A stretch of DNA of 44,949 bases. Source: an uncultured Verrucomicrobia subdivision 3 bacterium (GTDB lineage: Bacteria > Verrucomicrobiota > Verrucomicrobiia > Limisphaerales > UBA11358). The stretch covers positions 1-44,949 of the forward strand of contig CAISVF010000005.1 in NCBI GenBank assembly GCA_903888765.1. Reading direction: 5' to 3'. Both the position numbers and the translations under genes were made by a program. The notes below the pieces were generated by a model. That model was not told the DNA's origin, searched no databases, and saw nothing but the letters and a program-made list of their open reading frames with translations. Shown in pieces: positions 33,786 to 42,297 of this stretch. Position 1 is the stretch's first letter. Each line of letters starts with the position of its first letter.

Positions 33786-35480
33786 ATGACCATCACATCC
33801 TTCCAAAATGCCCGTCACCTCTGCGTTCTGCTGCTGACCATATTCAGCGGCGTGCAAATTCTTTTTGCCGAAGTCAAACTCCCGCAAGTGTTCGCCGACC
33901 ACATCGTTTTGCAGCGCGACATCGCCGTACCTGTTTGGGGCTGGGCGGATGCCGGCGAGAAGGTGGCGATCGCCTTCGGTGGCCAGACGAAAACCACTAC
34001 CGCCGACGAGAATGGCAAATGGTTGGTGGAACTGGAACCCTTGCCGGTCAGTGCCGATCCGCGCGAGTTGGTCGTAACCGGCAAAATTTCCTCCGTCAAA
34101 GTTTCCGATGTGCTCGTCGGCGAGGTCTGGCTTGCCTCAGGCCAGTCGAACATGGGTTCGCCGGTTAGTTCCCTGCACGAAGCCGATGCGGTGCTTGCGC
34201 AGGCCGGGGACCCGCAGCTGCGTTTTTACACTATCACCAAAAAAACCGCCGCCGAGCCGCAAACGGATGCGGTTGGCAAATGGGAGGAGGCCACGCCGCT
34301 GAACGCCAAGGGGTTTTCCGCCGTGGCGTATTTGTTCGCGCGGGAAATCCGCCGCGACCAAAAATGTCCCGTGGCGGTGCTGCATGGTTCCTGGGGTGGA
34401 ACGGACATCGAGACGTGGATCAGTCTGGCTGGGTTGAAGCAGAATCCTCCGCTGACCAAAACCCTGGATCGCTGGGAGAAAGCCATGGCGGACTACGAAA
34501 AAATCAAAGCCAATCCCGGTCTGGTTGCCGATTACCAAAAGGATTTGAAGCAATGGCAGAAGGAAGTTGCGCCTGCTTTCGACGTGGCCTCGAAAAAATA
34601 CAACGCCGACAAAGCCGCTGGCAAGGCGGTCGGCCCGAAGCCGCAGCCGTCGCGGCCCGAGCCGACGAATCCCGACCCGATGGGCATGCCCAGTCCGTCG
34701 CGCCGGCCGAGCACGCCGACGGTGAATTTCAACGGCATGATCGCGCCGCTCGTGCCTTACGCGATTCGTGGTGTCATCTGGTATCAAGGCGAAAACAACG
34801 GCGGCCGCGGCCTGGAGTATCGCGAATTGTTCCCCCGGATGATCGAAGATTGGCGGAATCAGTGGAAAAAATCCGGCGGCGGGGCGCACGCGGATTTTCC
34901 GTTTCTCTTTGTGCAACTTCCTTGCAATGGCGGGGACGAAACGCCGGTTGCTGAAAGCGGTTGGCCTTGGCTGCGCGAGGCGCAACTGATGACGCTCAAA
35001 GAGCCGCGCACCGGCATGGCCATCACGATTGATGTCGGCGATCCGAACAATGTGCATCCGGCGGACAAACTGGATGTTGGTCTGCGGCTGGCGCTGCTGG
35101 CAAAAAAAATGGTCTATAGCGAAAATGTCGTCGCCTCCGGACCGCTGTTTCAAAATTTCAAAACCGAGGCGGGCGGAAAAATCCGCCTGCATTTCACCGA
35201 AATTGGCGGTGGCCTGACCAGCGGGCAGCAGCCTTGGTGCGCGCCGGGCGTGCAGGCGTTTCCCAAGGACAAGCTGATCGGATTCGTCGTCGCCGGTGAC
35301 GACAAAAAATGGGTTGAAGCCGATGCGAGCATTGACGGCGACAGCGTGGTCGTGTCGAGCGCGCAGGTTCCGCAGCCGGTGGCAGTGCGCTACGGTTGGG
35401 CCAACTCGCCGCGCTGCAATCTTTACAACAAGGAAGGTCTGCCTACGTCGCCGTTCCGCACGGACGATTGGGCCAAGTGA
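33786..35480 (+). CDS. Sialate O-acetylesterase-like SGNH/SASA esterase, intact (564 aa)
   Basis: This exported protein has a signal peptide in residues 1-28, then a beta domain (VKLPQVFADHIVLQRD, VPVWGWADAGEKV) and the SGNH block ASGQSNM with Ser121 as nucleophile. It continues with HGSWGGTDIETWIS, IRGVIWYQGENN and a late DVGDPNNVHPADK containing the candidate catalytic His424. Residues about 225-315 hold a charged, helical and proline-rich insertion that the paralogue downstream largely lacks. The C-terminus ends in the family-typical YGWANSPRCNLYNKEGLP. The expected role is removal of acetyl esters from sugars, possibly sialic acid but more likely plant or algal glycan acetyls; the name reflects family, not substrate. 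It is probably co-transcribed with the fucosidase genes. Confidence 0.87.
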   Translation: MTITSFQNARHLCVLLLTIFSGVQILFAEVKLPQVFADHIVLQRDIAVPVWGWADAGEKVAIAFGGQTKTTTADENGKWLVELEPLPVSADPRELVVTGKISSVKVSDVLVGEVWLASGQSNMGSPVSSLHEADAVLAQAGDPQLRFYTITKKTAAEPQTDAVGKWEEATPLNAKGFSAVAYLFAREIRRDQKCPVAVLHGSWGGTDIETWISLAGLKQNPPLTKTLDRWEKAMADYEKIKANPGLVADYQKDLKQWQKEVAPAFDVASKKYNADKAAGKAVGPKPQPSRPEPTNPDPMGMPSPSRRPSTPTVNFNGMIAPLVPYAIRGVIWYQGENNGGRGLEYRELFPRMIEDWRNQWKKSGGGAHADFPFLFVQLPCNGGDETPVAESGWPWLREAQLMTLKEPRTGMAITIDVGDPNNVHPADKLDVGLRLALLAKKMVYSENVVASGPLFQNFKTEAGGKIRLHFTEIGGGLTSGQQPWCAPGVQAFPKDKLIGFVVAGDDKKWVEADASIDGDSVVVSSAQVPQPVAVRYGWANSPRCNLYNKEGLPTSPFRTDDWAK

Positions 35481-35521
35481 TAGCCATTTTTATCCGCTCA
35501 AATTTGCCCAGCGATGTTTTT

Positions 35522-37048
35522 ATGATGAAGAAAATCAGGTGCCTGCTTTTGCTGCTGGTGGGATTCACCGGAGTGGCGTCCGCCGGGGTGAAACTCAACG
35601 GCATTTTCGGCGACGGCATGGTGTTGCAACGGGAGCTGCCCATATCCGTTTGGGGCACGGCGAACCCGGGCGAATGGGTCACGGTGGAATTCGCCGGCCA
35701 GAAACTATTCGCGTCAGCCGACACCTCAGGAACATGGTTGATAAAACTTAGTCCGCTGCTGGCCAGTGCCGAGCCACGCGAACTCATCGCTACCACCGCT
35801 CATTCAAAAATCAAAATCAGCGGTGTGCTCGTCGGCGAGGTTTGGCTGTGCTCCGGTCAGTCGAACATGGAGTGGGCGCTAGGCCGCTGCACCGGCGGAC
35901 CGGAGGCGGTGATGAACTCGGCGAATCCGCAGCTTCGGCTTTGCACGATTCCACATAACCCCCAAATAACGCCGCAGGATGATGTGGCGACGAAGTGAGT
36001 TGAGTCCTGCCCTGGCAGCACGAAGTTGTTTTCCGCCATTGCCTGGTGGTTTGGCAGCAAGCTGCAAAAGGAGCTCGGGGTGCCGGTGGGCATCATCAAC
36101 GATTCCTACGGCGGCACGCAGATTCAAAGCTGGATGCGACTGGAAATCCTCAAGCAAGGTCCGTGGCCGCAGGATAAGTCCACTGACATCATGCTTTCCA
36201 AAGCCGACTACGACCAGCGCAAGGCCAAACTGCAACCGGCCATGGACAAATATCTGGCGGAGAAAGCCCGGGCGATCAAAGACAAATCGCCGGCACCCGA
36301 CATGCCTGCCGGCTGGCCTGGCGATTTCCGCGGACCAAGCGTGCTCTGGAATGGAATGGTCGCGCCGTTGCAGAAGTTAACCATTCGCGGTGTGTTGTGG
36401 TATCAGGGCGAATCGAACGCCTACGTGGGCGTCGCTGACACTTACAAGTGGCTGCTGCCGGCGATGATTGCAGACTGGCGGGTAGGTTTCGCTAAGCCGG
36501 AATTGCCGTTCATCATTTACCAGATTTCTCCCAACCGAAAACCACAGACCGATCCCAATGAAAACACCGGAATAGCAGTGTTGCAGGAGGCGCAATTGAA
36601 AACGTCTCTCGCCACTCCGCACACCGCCTTGGTGGTGACGATGGATTTGGGGGAAACGAATGTTCATTATCTGAACAAAGAGCCGGCCAGCGAGCGCGGG
36701 ATGAAGGCGGCGCTCGGCATCGCCTATGGGCGGCAGCTTGAATTCACCAGCCCGATTTATCGCAGATTACAGTTCGAAGGCGATCAGGCGGTGGTTCATT
36801 TTGTTCATGCCGCTGGCGGATTGGCCGCGAAAGGGAATCTGTTGAGCGGATTTGTCATCGCCGGCGAAGAACACAAGTTCGTTTTTGCTGATGCGCGGAT
36901 TGAAGGCGAGACGGTCATTGTCTCTAGTCCGCAGGTGTCCAAGCCGGTGGCGGTGCGCTATGGTTGGGCAGATTTTCCGAAGGCGAATCTGTTTAGCAAG
37001 GAAGGTCTGCCCGTATCGCCTTTCCGCACGGATGACTGGCAAAAATAA
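35522..37048 (+). pseudogene. Second sialate O-acetylesterase-like gene, interrupted by a single in-frame TGA
   Basis: The frame from ATG 35522 encodes a signal peptide, VKLNGIFGDGMVLQREL and the SGNH block CSGQSNMEW, then meets TGA at 35996-35998. The same frame continues without shift to 37048 with FSAIAWWFGSKLQKELG, NDSYGGTQIQSWM, IRGVLWYQGESN, LGETNVHYLNKEPAS and YGWADFPKANLFSKEGLP. Alignment to the intact paralogue puts the TGA exactly where that protein has Trp (GKWEEATP versus TK-stop-VESCP), so a TGG to TGA change explains it. Many genes here end in TGA, so reassignment of TGA is unlikely. The Ser nucleophile and the His lie on opposite sides of the stop, so neither half alone could be active. 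Confidence 0.78.
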
Positions 37049-37071
37049 TTTCTTACGAATCCGAAAATTAT

Positions 37072-37459
37072 ATGCAATACACCAACCTTGGCCGGGCTGG
37101 CCTGAAAGTCTCCCGCCTTTGTCTGGGTACGATGGATTTCGACCCGCGCGCAACTGAACCGGAATCCTTTGCCATCATGGCCCGCGCGTTTGAAGCGGGC
37201 GTGCAGTTTTTCGACACCGCCGAAGTTTACGGCTGGAAAGATTGCGAGGGTTACACCGGGCAGATTGTCGGCAAGTGGCTTGCTCAAAGTGCCCAGCATG
37301 ATGAGATGGTGTTCGCGACCAAATTTCAGGGGGGCCATGGGCACGGGTGTTAACGATCGCGGCGCTTCCGCCAAATATATCCGCCGGGCCGTGGAAGGTT
37401 CGCTCAAGCGCTTGCACGCCGGTCACCGCCTACGCGATGGCGGCTTCGCGTCGACCTAG
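37072..37459 (+). pseudogene. Aldo/keto reductase 5' remnant with frameshift
   Basis: Residues 1-85 from ATG 37072 match the N-terminus of aldo/keto reductases: YTNLGRAGLKVSRLCLGTM, FFDTAEVYGW with the catalytic Asp and Tyr, and VFATKFQ with the catalytic Lys. The frame then shifts in a run of six G (about 37328-37333) and stops at 37353. In the shifted frame the family sequence continues as GAMGTGVNDRGASAKYIRRAVEGSLKRL and then degenerates to a stop at about 37459. The remaining two thirds of the roughly 300-residue enzyme are absent. It is a dead remnant unless the G-run is a sequencing error, and even then the 3' part is missing. Confidence 0.72.
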
Positions 37460-37608
37460 AACAAGCTCGGCTGCGATCAAACGCGGCTAACTTGGGTCGA
37501 AGGCCCCAAGGGTTTACGTTTCAATTTCAGCAATGCACACTGGAAAGCAGTCAGCATACCGGCGCGGCTTGCGTGGTCAAGTGGGCGTGAAACAGAACTG
37601 AATACCGA
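37460..37608. other. Intergenic stretch after the aldo/keto reductase remnant
   Basis: I see no gene, hairpin or repeat-pair copy here. It probably represents scar sequence from the deletion that removed the rest of the reductase, and it must contain the promoter or translation signals of the ThuA-like gene if that gene is transcribed separately. Confidence 0.4.
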
Positions 37609-38505
37609 ATGAAAACTATGTCATTGATACTGGCCGGTGCGATGCTGATTTCAGCATCAGCCCAAACGGTCGGGACGAATGGAAAAATCAAACTGCTCAT
37701 TGTCGAGGGAGTGAGTAACCACGACTGGCATCACCGGCTCGCGTTGGTGAAGGAAATTCTTACGCGGGATGGCTCGTTTGACGTGGATGTCTCGGTCACT
37801 CCGCAGACCGCCGATGATCCGGCGTGGCAAACTTGGCGGCCGGACTTTTCTAAATTCGACGTGGTGTTATCTGGCTATAATAATCTCGGTAGCAAGGCGC
37901 GCTGGCCGAAGGTGGTGCAGCAGGCGTTTTCCAATTTCGTCACCAACGGCGGCGGATTTTATTGCTACCACGAGGCCAACAATTCGTTCGCCGAATGGCC
38001 GGAATACAACCGCATGATCGGCCTCGGCTGGCGCAATAAAAATTTCGGTCAGGCAATTGTCGTTACGACCAATGAAACGCTGCAGTTTATCCCGGCTGGC
38101 GAGGGCGCGAACACTGGTCACGGCGCGCGCGTGGACGTGACCGTGCATCAATTCGGCGAGCATCCCATCCATCGCGGTCTGCCGCGCTCGTGGATGGCCG
38201 CCGACATCGAGATCTATCATTTCGCGCGCGGCCCGGCGGAGCAATTGACCGTGCTCGCCTACGCGAAAGAGCCGCAGTCGCAATTACAGTTCCCCATCGA
38301 ATGGACCGTGCAATACGGCAAGGGCCGCGTTTTCGTTTCCACTTACGGCCATGTCTGGGCGGATCAGGCCGATCCGAAGGGGATGAAATGTGCCGCGTTT
38401 CAAACTCTCATACCTCGCGCACTGAAATGGCTGGCTGGCCGTGCTCCCGGTGATTCCTGCCCGCCAGATTTTCCCGCGCCTGATAAAATCTCTCTTCGAC
38501 CCTGA
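37609..38505 (+). CDS. ThuA-like domain protein, exported (298 aa)
   Basis: A short signal peptide (SLILAGAMLISASA) precedes a ThuA/glutamine-amidotransferase-like fold: IKLLIVEGVSNHDWHHRL at the N-terminus, FDVVLSGYNNLGSKARWP, FVTNGGGFYCYHEANNSF and HQFGEHPIHRGLPRSW, and a C-terminal GKGRVFVSTYGHVWAD. The NHDWHH and GGGFYCYHEANN blocks are typical of the family, which is named for trehalose utilisation but whose biochemical activity is generally unproven. In Verrucomicrobiota such genes often accompany glycosidases, as here. It is the last + strand gene of the cluster and faces the GH2 gene convergently. Confidence 0.82.
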   Translation: MKTMSLILAGAMLISASAQTVGTNGKIKLLIVEGVSNHDWHHRLALVKEILTRDGSFDVDVSVTPQTADDPAWQTWRPDFSKFDVVLSGYNNLGSKARWPKVVQQAFSNFVTNGGGFYCYHEANNSFAEWPEYNRMIGLGWRNKNFGQAIVVTTNETLQFIPAGEGANTGHGARVDVTVHQFGEHPIHRGLPRSWMAADIEIYHFARGPAEQLTVLAYAKEPQSQLQFPIEWTVQYGKGRVFVSTYGHVWADQADPKGMKCAAFQTLIPRALKWLAGRAPGDSCPPDFPAPDKISLRP

Positions 38506-38891
38506 CATAAAAGCCAACAAATTAACCTAATTTTCCAGCTCCATGAATATTTGTGCCGCGTAGTTTTCCAACTTTGGTTTTTTTGTAGTGAGCAACCCTT
38601 GAATAAGTGGTTTTTTATGATTGTTTAAAAGCAGGACGGACTTTTGGTTTTTGTCGGGTGGTGCGGCCAAGACGGAGTGGTGGACCTTTGGTTGGAGTCT
38701 GCGCACCCTCGCTAATAGCCGGCTCTGATGGCCGCGTGTCCATCGGTACCAACGCCAGCGACGACGCCGGCGCTCCGGTTCATGAGGTCATGGTTTTTTT
38801 TCATATTTAACAAATTGTGTTTCCAGCAAACGAGCTTTCACGACATCGAGATAAAAAACCAACGACGGATAAGGCCGCGGGCAGCTCCCGG
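38506..38891. other. Convergent intergenic region
   Basis: There are several T-runs (about 38577 and 38619, and near 38796) but no convincing stem-loop terminator. From about 38690 to 38800 one + frame reads VSIGTNASDDAGAPVHEVMVF, which looks protein-like and may be a relic of a lost gene; no start or domain supports it. Confidence 0.35.
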
Positions 38892-41800
38892 TCAATCGGT
38901 CAGTTGCAACCGGATGGTGTCCACCAGCCTGGAACCGGGTTCCAAAGGCTTTCGCTCGGCGGCCAGGTGCGTCGCAAAAAAACCATCGCCCCCGCCGGTA
39001 TGGAACCCGGTCACCAGCAAACCGGCACGCCCGTCGGCGACAAAAGCGCGCACGGATTGGTGTCCGTCGGAAAGCACGTTTAACCGGGCGGAATGATCCG
39101 CCAGCGAGGCAGTTTGGATGGCCACTTTCGTGCTGCTAAAATCGTTGCCGCCCAGATCGGTGGCATCCAGCGACCACGCTTGAACCGGTCGGCGGGTCGC
39201 GTAAGGCAGACTGCCGCTGACCGTGCGCGCGACAGCCAGGCCCACCGGCCGCCCGATATGACCGGCCGGATAATATGACCATTGGGCCGAGCGCTGCCAT
39301 CGGAGGGTGGAAAACTTTTCCGGCGCGTAAAAGACCAGCCCCCATTGCCGGGGATTTTCTTTAAGGGCAGACGAGAAATCATACTGCACCGCGATGGATC
39401 CGGTTGCGTCCAAGGTAATCACATAGCTGCCAGCGGCTTCCTTGCTCGCACCGCGCACCTTGATCTCGACCCCGCCCGCCGGGGTCCCGGCTGCCGTCAC
39501 CTCCTCGGCTTGCCAGTTTTCGCAAACCTGGTTCAGGGGTTTCCAGACACCAAGATCCACGGGCTCGCACGCTTCGTTTTGCAAGGGCAGCACCATCAAG
39601 ACCGGACCACCGGCAAGGATGGTTTTGCCGTTCCGTTTGCCGAAGAGAAACTGACCGCGTTTGCGGTCGATGGCATATTCCACCTGGCCGCCCTGGATAT
39701 GAATTTGATTCCCCAGCGTGGCGACGGAAAGGCGGCCGGCTGGCTGGCTGGCGGTGGGCAAGGCCACGACGGGTTTGCCCAGCTGGATTTCTTCCTCATC
39801 ACAAACAAAGCCACGCGGGTCGGTAAAAACCAGATGCAGCGCACCACTCGCTGGCAGGTTTGCCGGAGGCGTGATGACGAGCTCACCGGTCTGCCGTGCG
39901 GGAATATTAGACTGCACCTTGCCTTGAGCGCGGCCGATCTGCCAGGTAATGCCCACCTCCTGCAGGCCCGCAAAATTGTAGCGATTTTCCACAGGAATCC
40001 GCAGCGCGCCATCACGGGAAGGCCAGGGCAATGGCGCCGTCGTGACACGGACAGGCGAGTAGGTTTTTTTAACGTGCCAGGTCTCGGGCTTAGCGCGCCG
40101 CCAGCCATCGCAAAGACTACCCCACATGCCGTAGCCGACGAATTTTCCATCCGGCAGGCAGAACACATCGTCAATCGCCGCCCAGATGGCGCCGCCGAGA
40201 CAGCCATCATGCTGATACATCAAATCGGACATCCGCGTGAAACTGCGGCCCCAGTCATCGCGCACCCCGGGATCCGTGGCCAGCTCGCGGCGGTTATAGC
40301 ATTCGACATGGCAATATTCGCCAAACAGGACCGGCCGGTTTTCGGCATCGCATCTGGCCGGTCCGTTTTCACCGGGATAATGATACACCGCAATATCCGC
40401 CTGGCTGCGCGCATTGTTATATCCGCCCCAACACTGGTCGTGAAAGGAAGTGGGGCGCGTCGCGTCAGTCGCTTTGACGCGGCGATTCACCTCGGCAAAC
40501 AAAGGGCTCCAGCGCGATTCGTTGGCCAAGGACCAGATGGTGACACACGGGTGCTGACGATTGGCGGCGAGATTTTCGAGGTTCGCGCGCAGCAGATAGG
40601 CAAAAAACTTTTTATCGCGGTAATCCCACGCATTCCAAACCGGGTTGGCCCCGTGATTGACCCAGCACAGCGGAGCCTCGCACTCGACGAAAAATCCATA
40701 TTTATCGCACAGGTCCAGAAACTCCTCCGCCGGCGGATAGTGGCTGGTGCGTATGTAATTCACATTCGCGGCCCGGAACAGATCCGCATCCTGCTGCCAA
40801 AGGGCCGGCGTCAGACTGCGCCCCCGTAAGGGATCCACCTCATGGCGGCATGCCCCGCGCAATTTGACTGGGACGCCATTGACCAGAAGCTGGTTGCCGC
40901 GCACCGCGATCTGGCGAAAGCCGACCCGCTGCGAAATCGACTCCACCACTTTATCTTCCAGAAGCAGTTCCGTTTTAAGCGAATACAGATAGGGATGCTC
41001 CGGATCCCATTTTTGGGGAGCGGCGACAGGAATGGCATCGTCCCCGGCGAGCCACTGACCCGAGGCGCCCCCGGGCAGCGGAAGCGTCCGGGCCACGACG
41101 ACCTTGCCGGCGGCATCCACGAGTCGGAAGCGAGCGGCAGACTTGCCGGGGCGGGATGATTCACAGGCGACATCGAGATGGACCTGGAGCTGGGCGTCGT
41201 GAAAGGCGGAGTCAAACGTGGCGGTAGCAACCTGAGCCGCGACATTGATTTCCGGCAGCGCGAAGAGCTGCACTTTGCGCGTAATGCCGCCGAGCTGGTG
41301 GGCGGCATATTGGGTCGCACTGGCCAGCGTGTCCGCGATGGACTCATTTTTCACCGAAAGCGCGAGGGTATTGCGGCCCGGCTGCACGGCGCCGGTGAGG
41401 TCGAGTTCAAACGCGGTGAAACAACCTTCGTGGGCGCCCACCGCGCGGCCGTTCACAAAAACCCGGCATTCGCTGTGGACCGTGTCAAAGCGCAGCTTGA
41501 TGCGCTGTCCGCGCCAGTCGGCGGGCAGGTCAAACTCGCGCCAATAGGCGGCGGCAACATTGCTGGCGACCGCGAAGCCCTGCATCACCCACTCGCCGGG
41601 AACCTGGATGCTGGCCCAGGATCTGGTTTGATCCGCGCGGAACTGCTCAAAGCCAGCCGGCGGCGCGGGATGAAACCTCCAGGTGCCGTCCAGCGATAGC
41701 AACGGCGAGTGAACCCCGGCAACGGTCACCGGGCGCGGCGACAGGCGCGGCGGCACCACGGATATTCCAGCCAGCACCGCCTCGAGCGGCGGCGGCACGG

Positions 41801-42296
41801 ACAGCGCCTGCGGAAGGTCGGACAGCACTTCCAAGTGCGAGAGGACGGCATTGGCTCCACGGATGCGACTGATGGCCAGGCGCACGTCGCCATCGCCAAG
41901 CGCGCCAGCGGGAATGGTCCATTCCGGTTCCAAAATTTGAAAGCGAGGCAGGGAAAGATTTTCCGCCAAGGGTTGGCCGTTGCATGAGACCAACAGCTGG
42001 CGGTCCGCGCTATCCGAAAGGAAGGTCGCCTTGATTTTGTAATGCGCGGAGGGGTTCGCTCCGGACCAGGCGAGCACCAACTGGTTGCCGAAAATGATTT
42101 TGCGGGCAGCACTCGCCGCCGGCAGCGCCGACACCGGGATTTCAGAAGTGGAATAATCATATTCCGTCGCACCGTCGGCGCGGGCGACATCGCCCGGCCT
42201 GGTTGCCTCAAAGGCAGCGACAACCCGCCAATCCGCCCCGCGCGCGAGGGAGGCCAGGGCGAGTAAAAAATTAAATAACAAAGTCCGGGTGTTCAT
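38892..42296 (-). CDS. GH2 beta-galactosidase-like enzyme, secreted (1134 aa)
   Basis: The protein starts with a signal peptide (residues 1-20, LLFNFLLALASLARG). Residues about 21-165 form an extra beta domain. A GH2 sugar-binding domain follows (195-345, LSLDGTWRFHPAP, RVFVNGRAVGAHEGCF), then an Ig-like domain and a TIM barrel (475-760) with RGACRHEVDPLRG, IRTSHYPPAEEFLDLCDKYG, the acid/base Glu593 in WSLANESRW and the nucleophile candidate Glu660 in LFGEYCHVE. The C-terminal 370 residues are beta-rich, as in large LacZ-type enzymes. The likely role is removal of beta-galactosyl or a related residue from oligosaccharides outside the cytoplasm. Its start lies one base after the stop of the transporter gene upstream, so it is probably co-transcribed. 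Sugar specificity within GH2 is uncertain. Confidence 0.87.
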   Translation of the reverse strand: MNTRTLLFNFLLALASLARGADWRVVAAFEATRPGDVARADGATEYDYSTSEIPVSALPAASAARKIIFGNQLVLAWSGANPSAHYKIKATFLSDSADRQLLVSCNGQPLAENLSLPRFQILEPEWTIPAGALGDGDVRLAISRIRGANAVLSHLEVLSDLPQALSVPPPLEAVLAGISVVPPRLSPRPVTVAGVHSPLLSLDGTWRFHPAPPAGFEQFRADQTRSWASIQVPGEWVMQGFAVASNVAAAYWREFDLPADWRGQRIKLRFDTVHSECRVFVNGRAVGAHEGCFTAFELDLTGAVQPGRNTLALSVKNESIADTLASATQYAAHQLGGITRKVQLFALPEINVAAQVATATFDSAFHDAQLQVHLDVACESSRPGKSAARFRLVDAAGKVVVARTLPLPGGASGQWLAGDDAIPVAAPQKWDPEHPYLYSLKTELLLEDKVVESISQRVGFRQIAVRGNQLLVNGVPVKLRGACRHEVDPLRGRSLTPALWQQDADLFRAANVNYIRTSHYPPAEEFLDLCDKYGFFVECEAPLCWVNHGANPVWNAWDYRDKKFFAYLLRANLENLAANRQHPCVTIWSLANESRWSPLFAEVNRRVKATDATRPTSFHDQCWGGYNNARSQADIAVYHYPGENGPARCDAENRPVLFGEYCHVECYNRRELATDPGVRDDWGRSFTRMSDLMYQHDGCLGGAIWAAIDDVFCLPDGKFVGYGMWGSLCDGWRRAKPETWHVKKTYSPVRVTTAPLPWPSRDGALRIPVENRYNFAGLQEVGITWQIGRAQGKVQSNIPARQTGELVITPPANLPASGALHLVFTDPRGFVCDEEEIQLGKPVVALPTASQPAGRLSVATLGNQIHIQGGQVEYAIDRKRGQFLFGKRNGKTILAGGPVLMVLPLQNEACEPVDLGVWKPLNQVCENWQAEEVTAAGTPAGGVEIKVRGASKEAAGSYVITLDATGSIAVQYDFSSALKENPRQWGLVFYAPEKFSTLRWQRSAQWSYYPAGHIGRPVGLAVARTVSGSLPYATRRPVQAWSLDATDLGGNDFSSTKVAIQTASLADHSARLNVLSDGHQSVRAFVADGRAGLLVTGFHTGGGDGFFATHLAAERKPLEPGSRLVDTIRLQLTD

Positions 42297-42297
42297 A

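Noticed and set aside
35996-35998. TGA read as Trp by a variant genetic code, or as selenocysteine
   Set aside because: Several intact genes end in TGA and their overlaps rely on it, and the paralogue has Trp, not Cys, at the position; a point mutation or error is simpler.
39282-40829. Long open frame on the + strand (about 515 codons)
   Set aside because: It is antisense to the GH2 gene, which has clear catalytic motifs and a signal peptide; the antisense product has no recognisable domain and arises from GC-rich codon bias.
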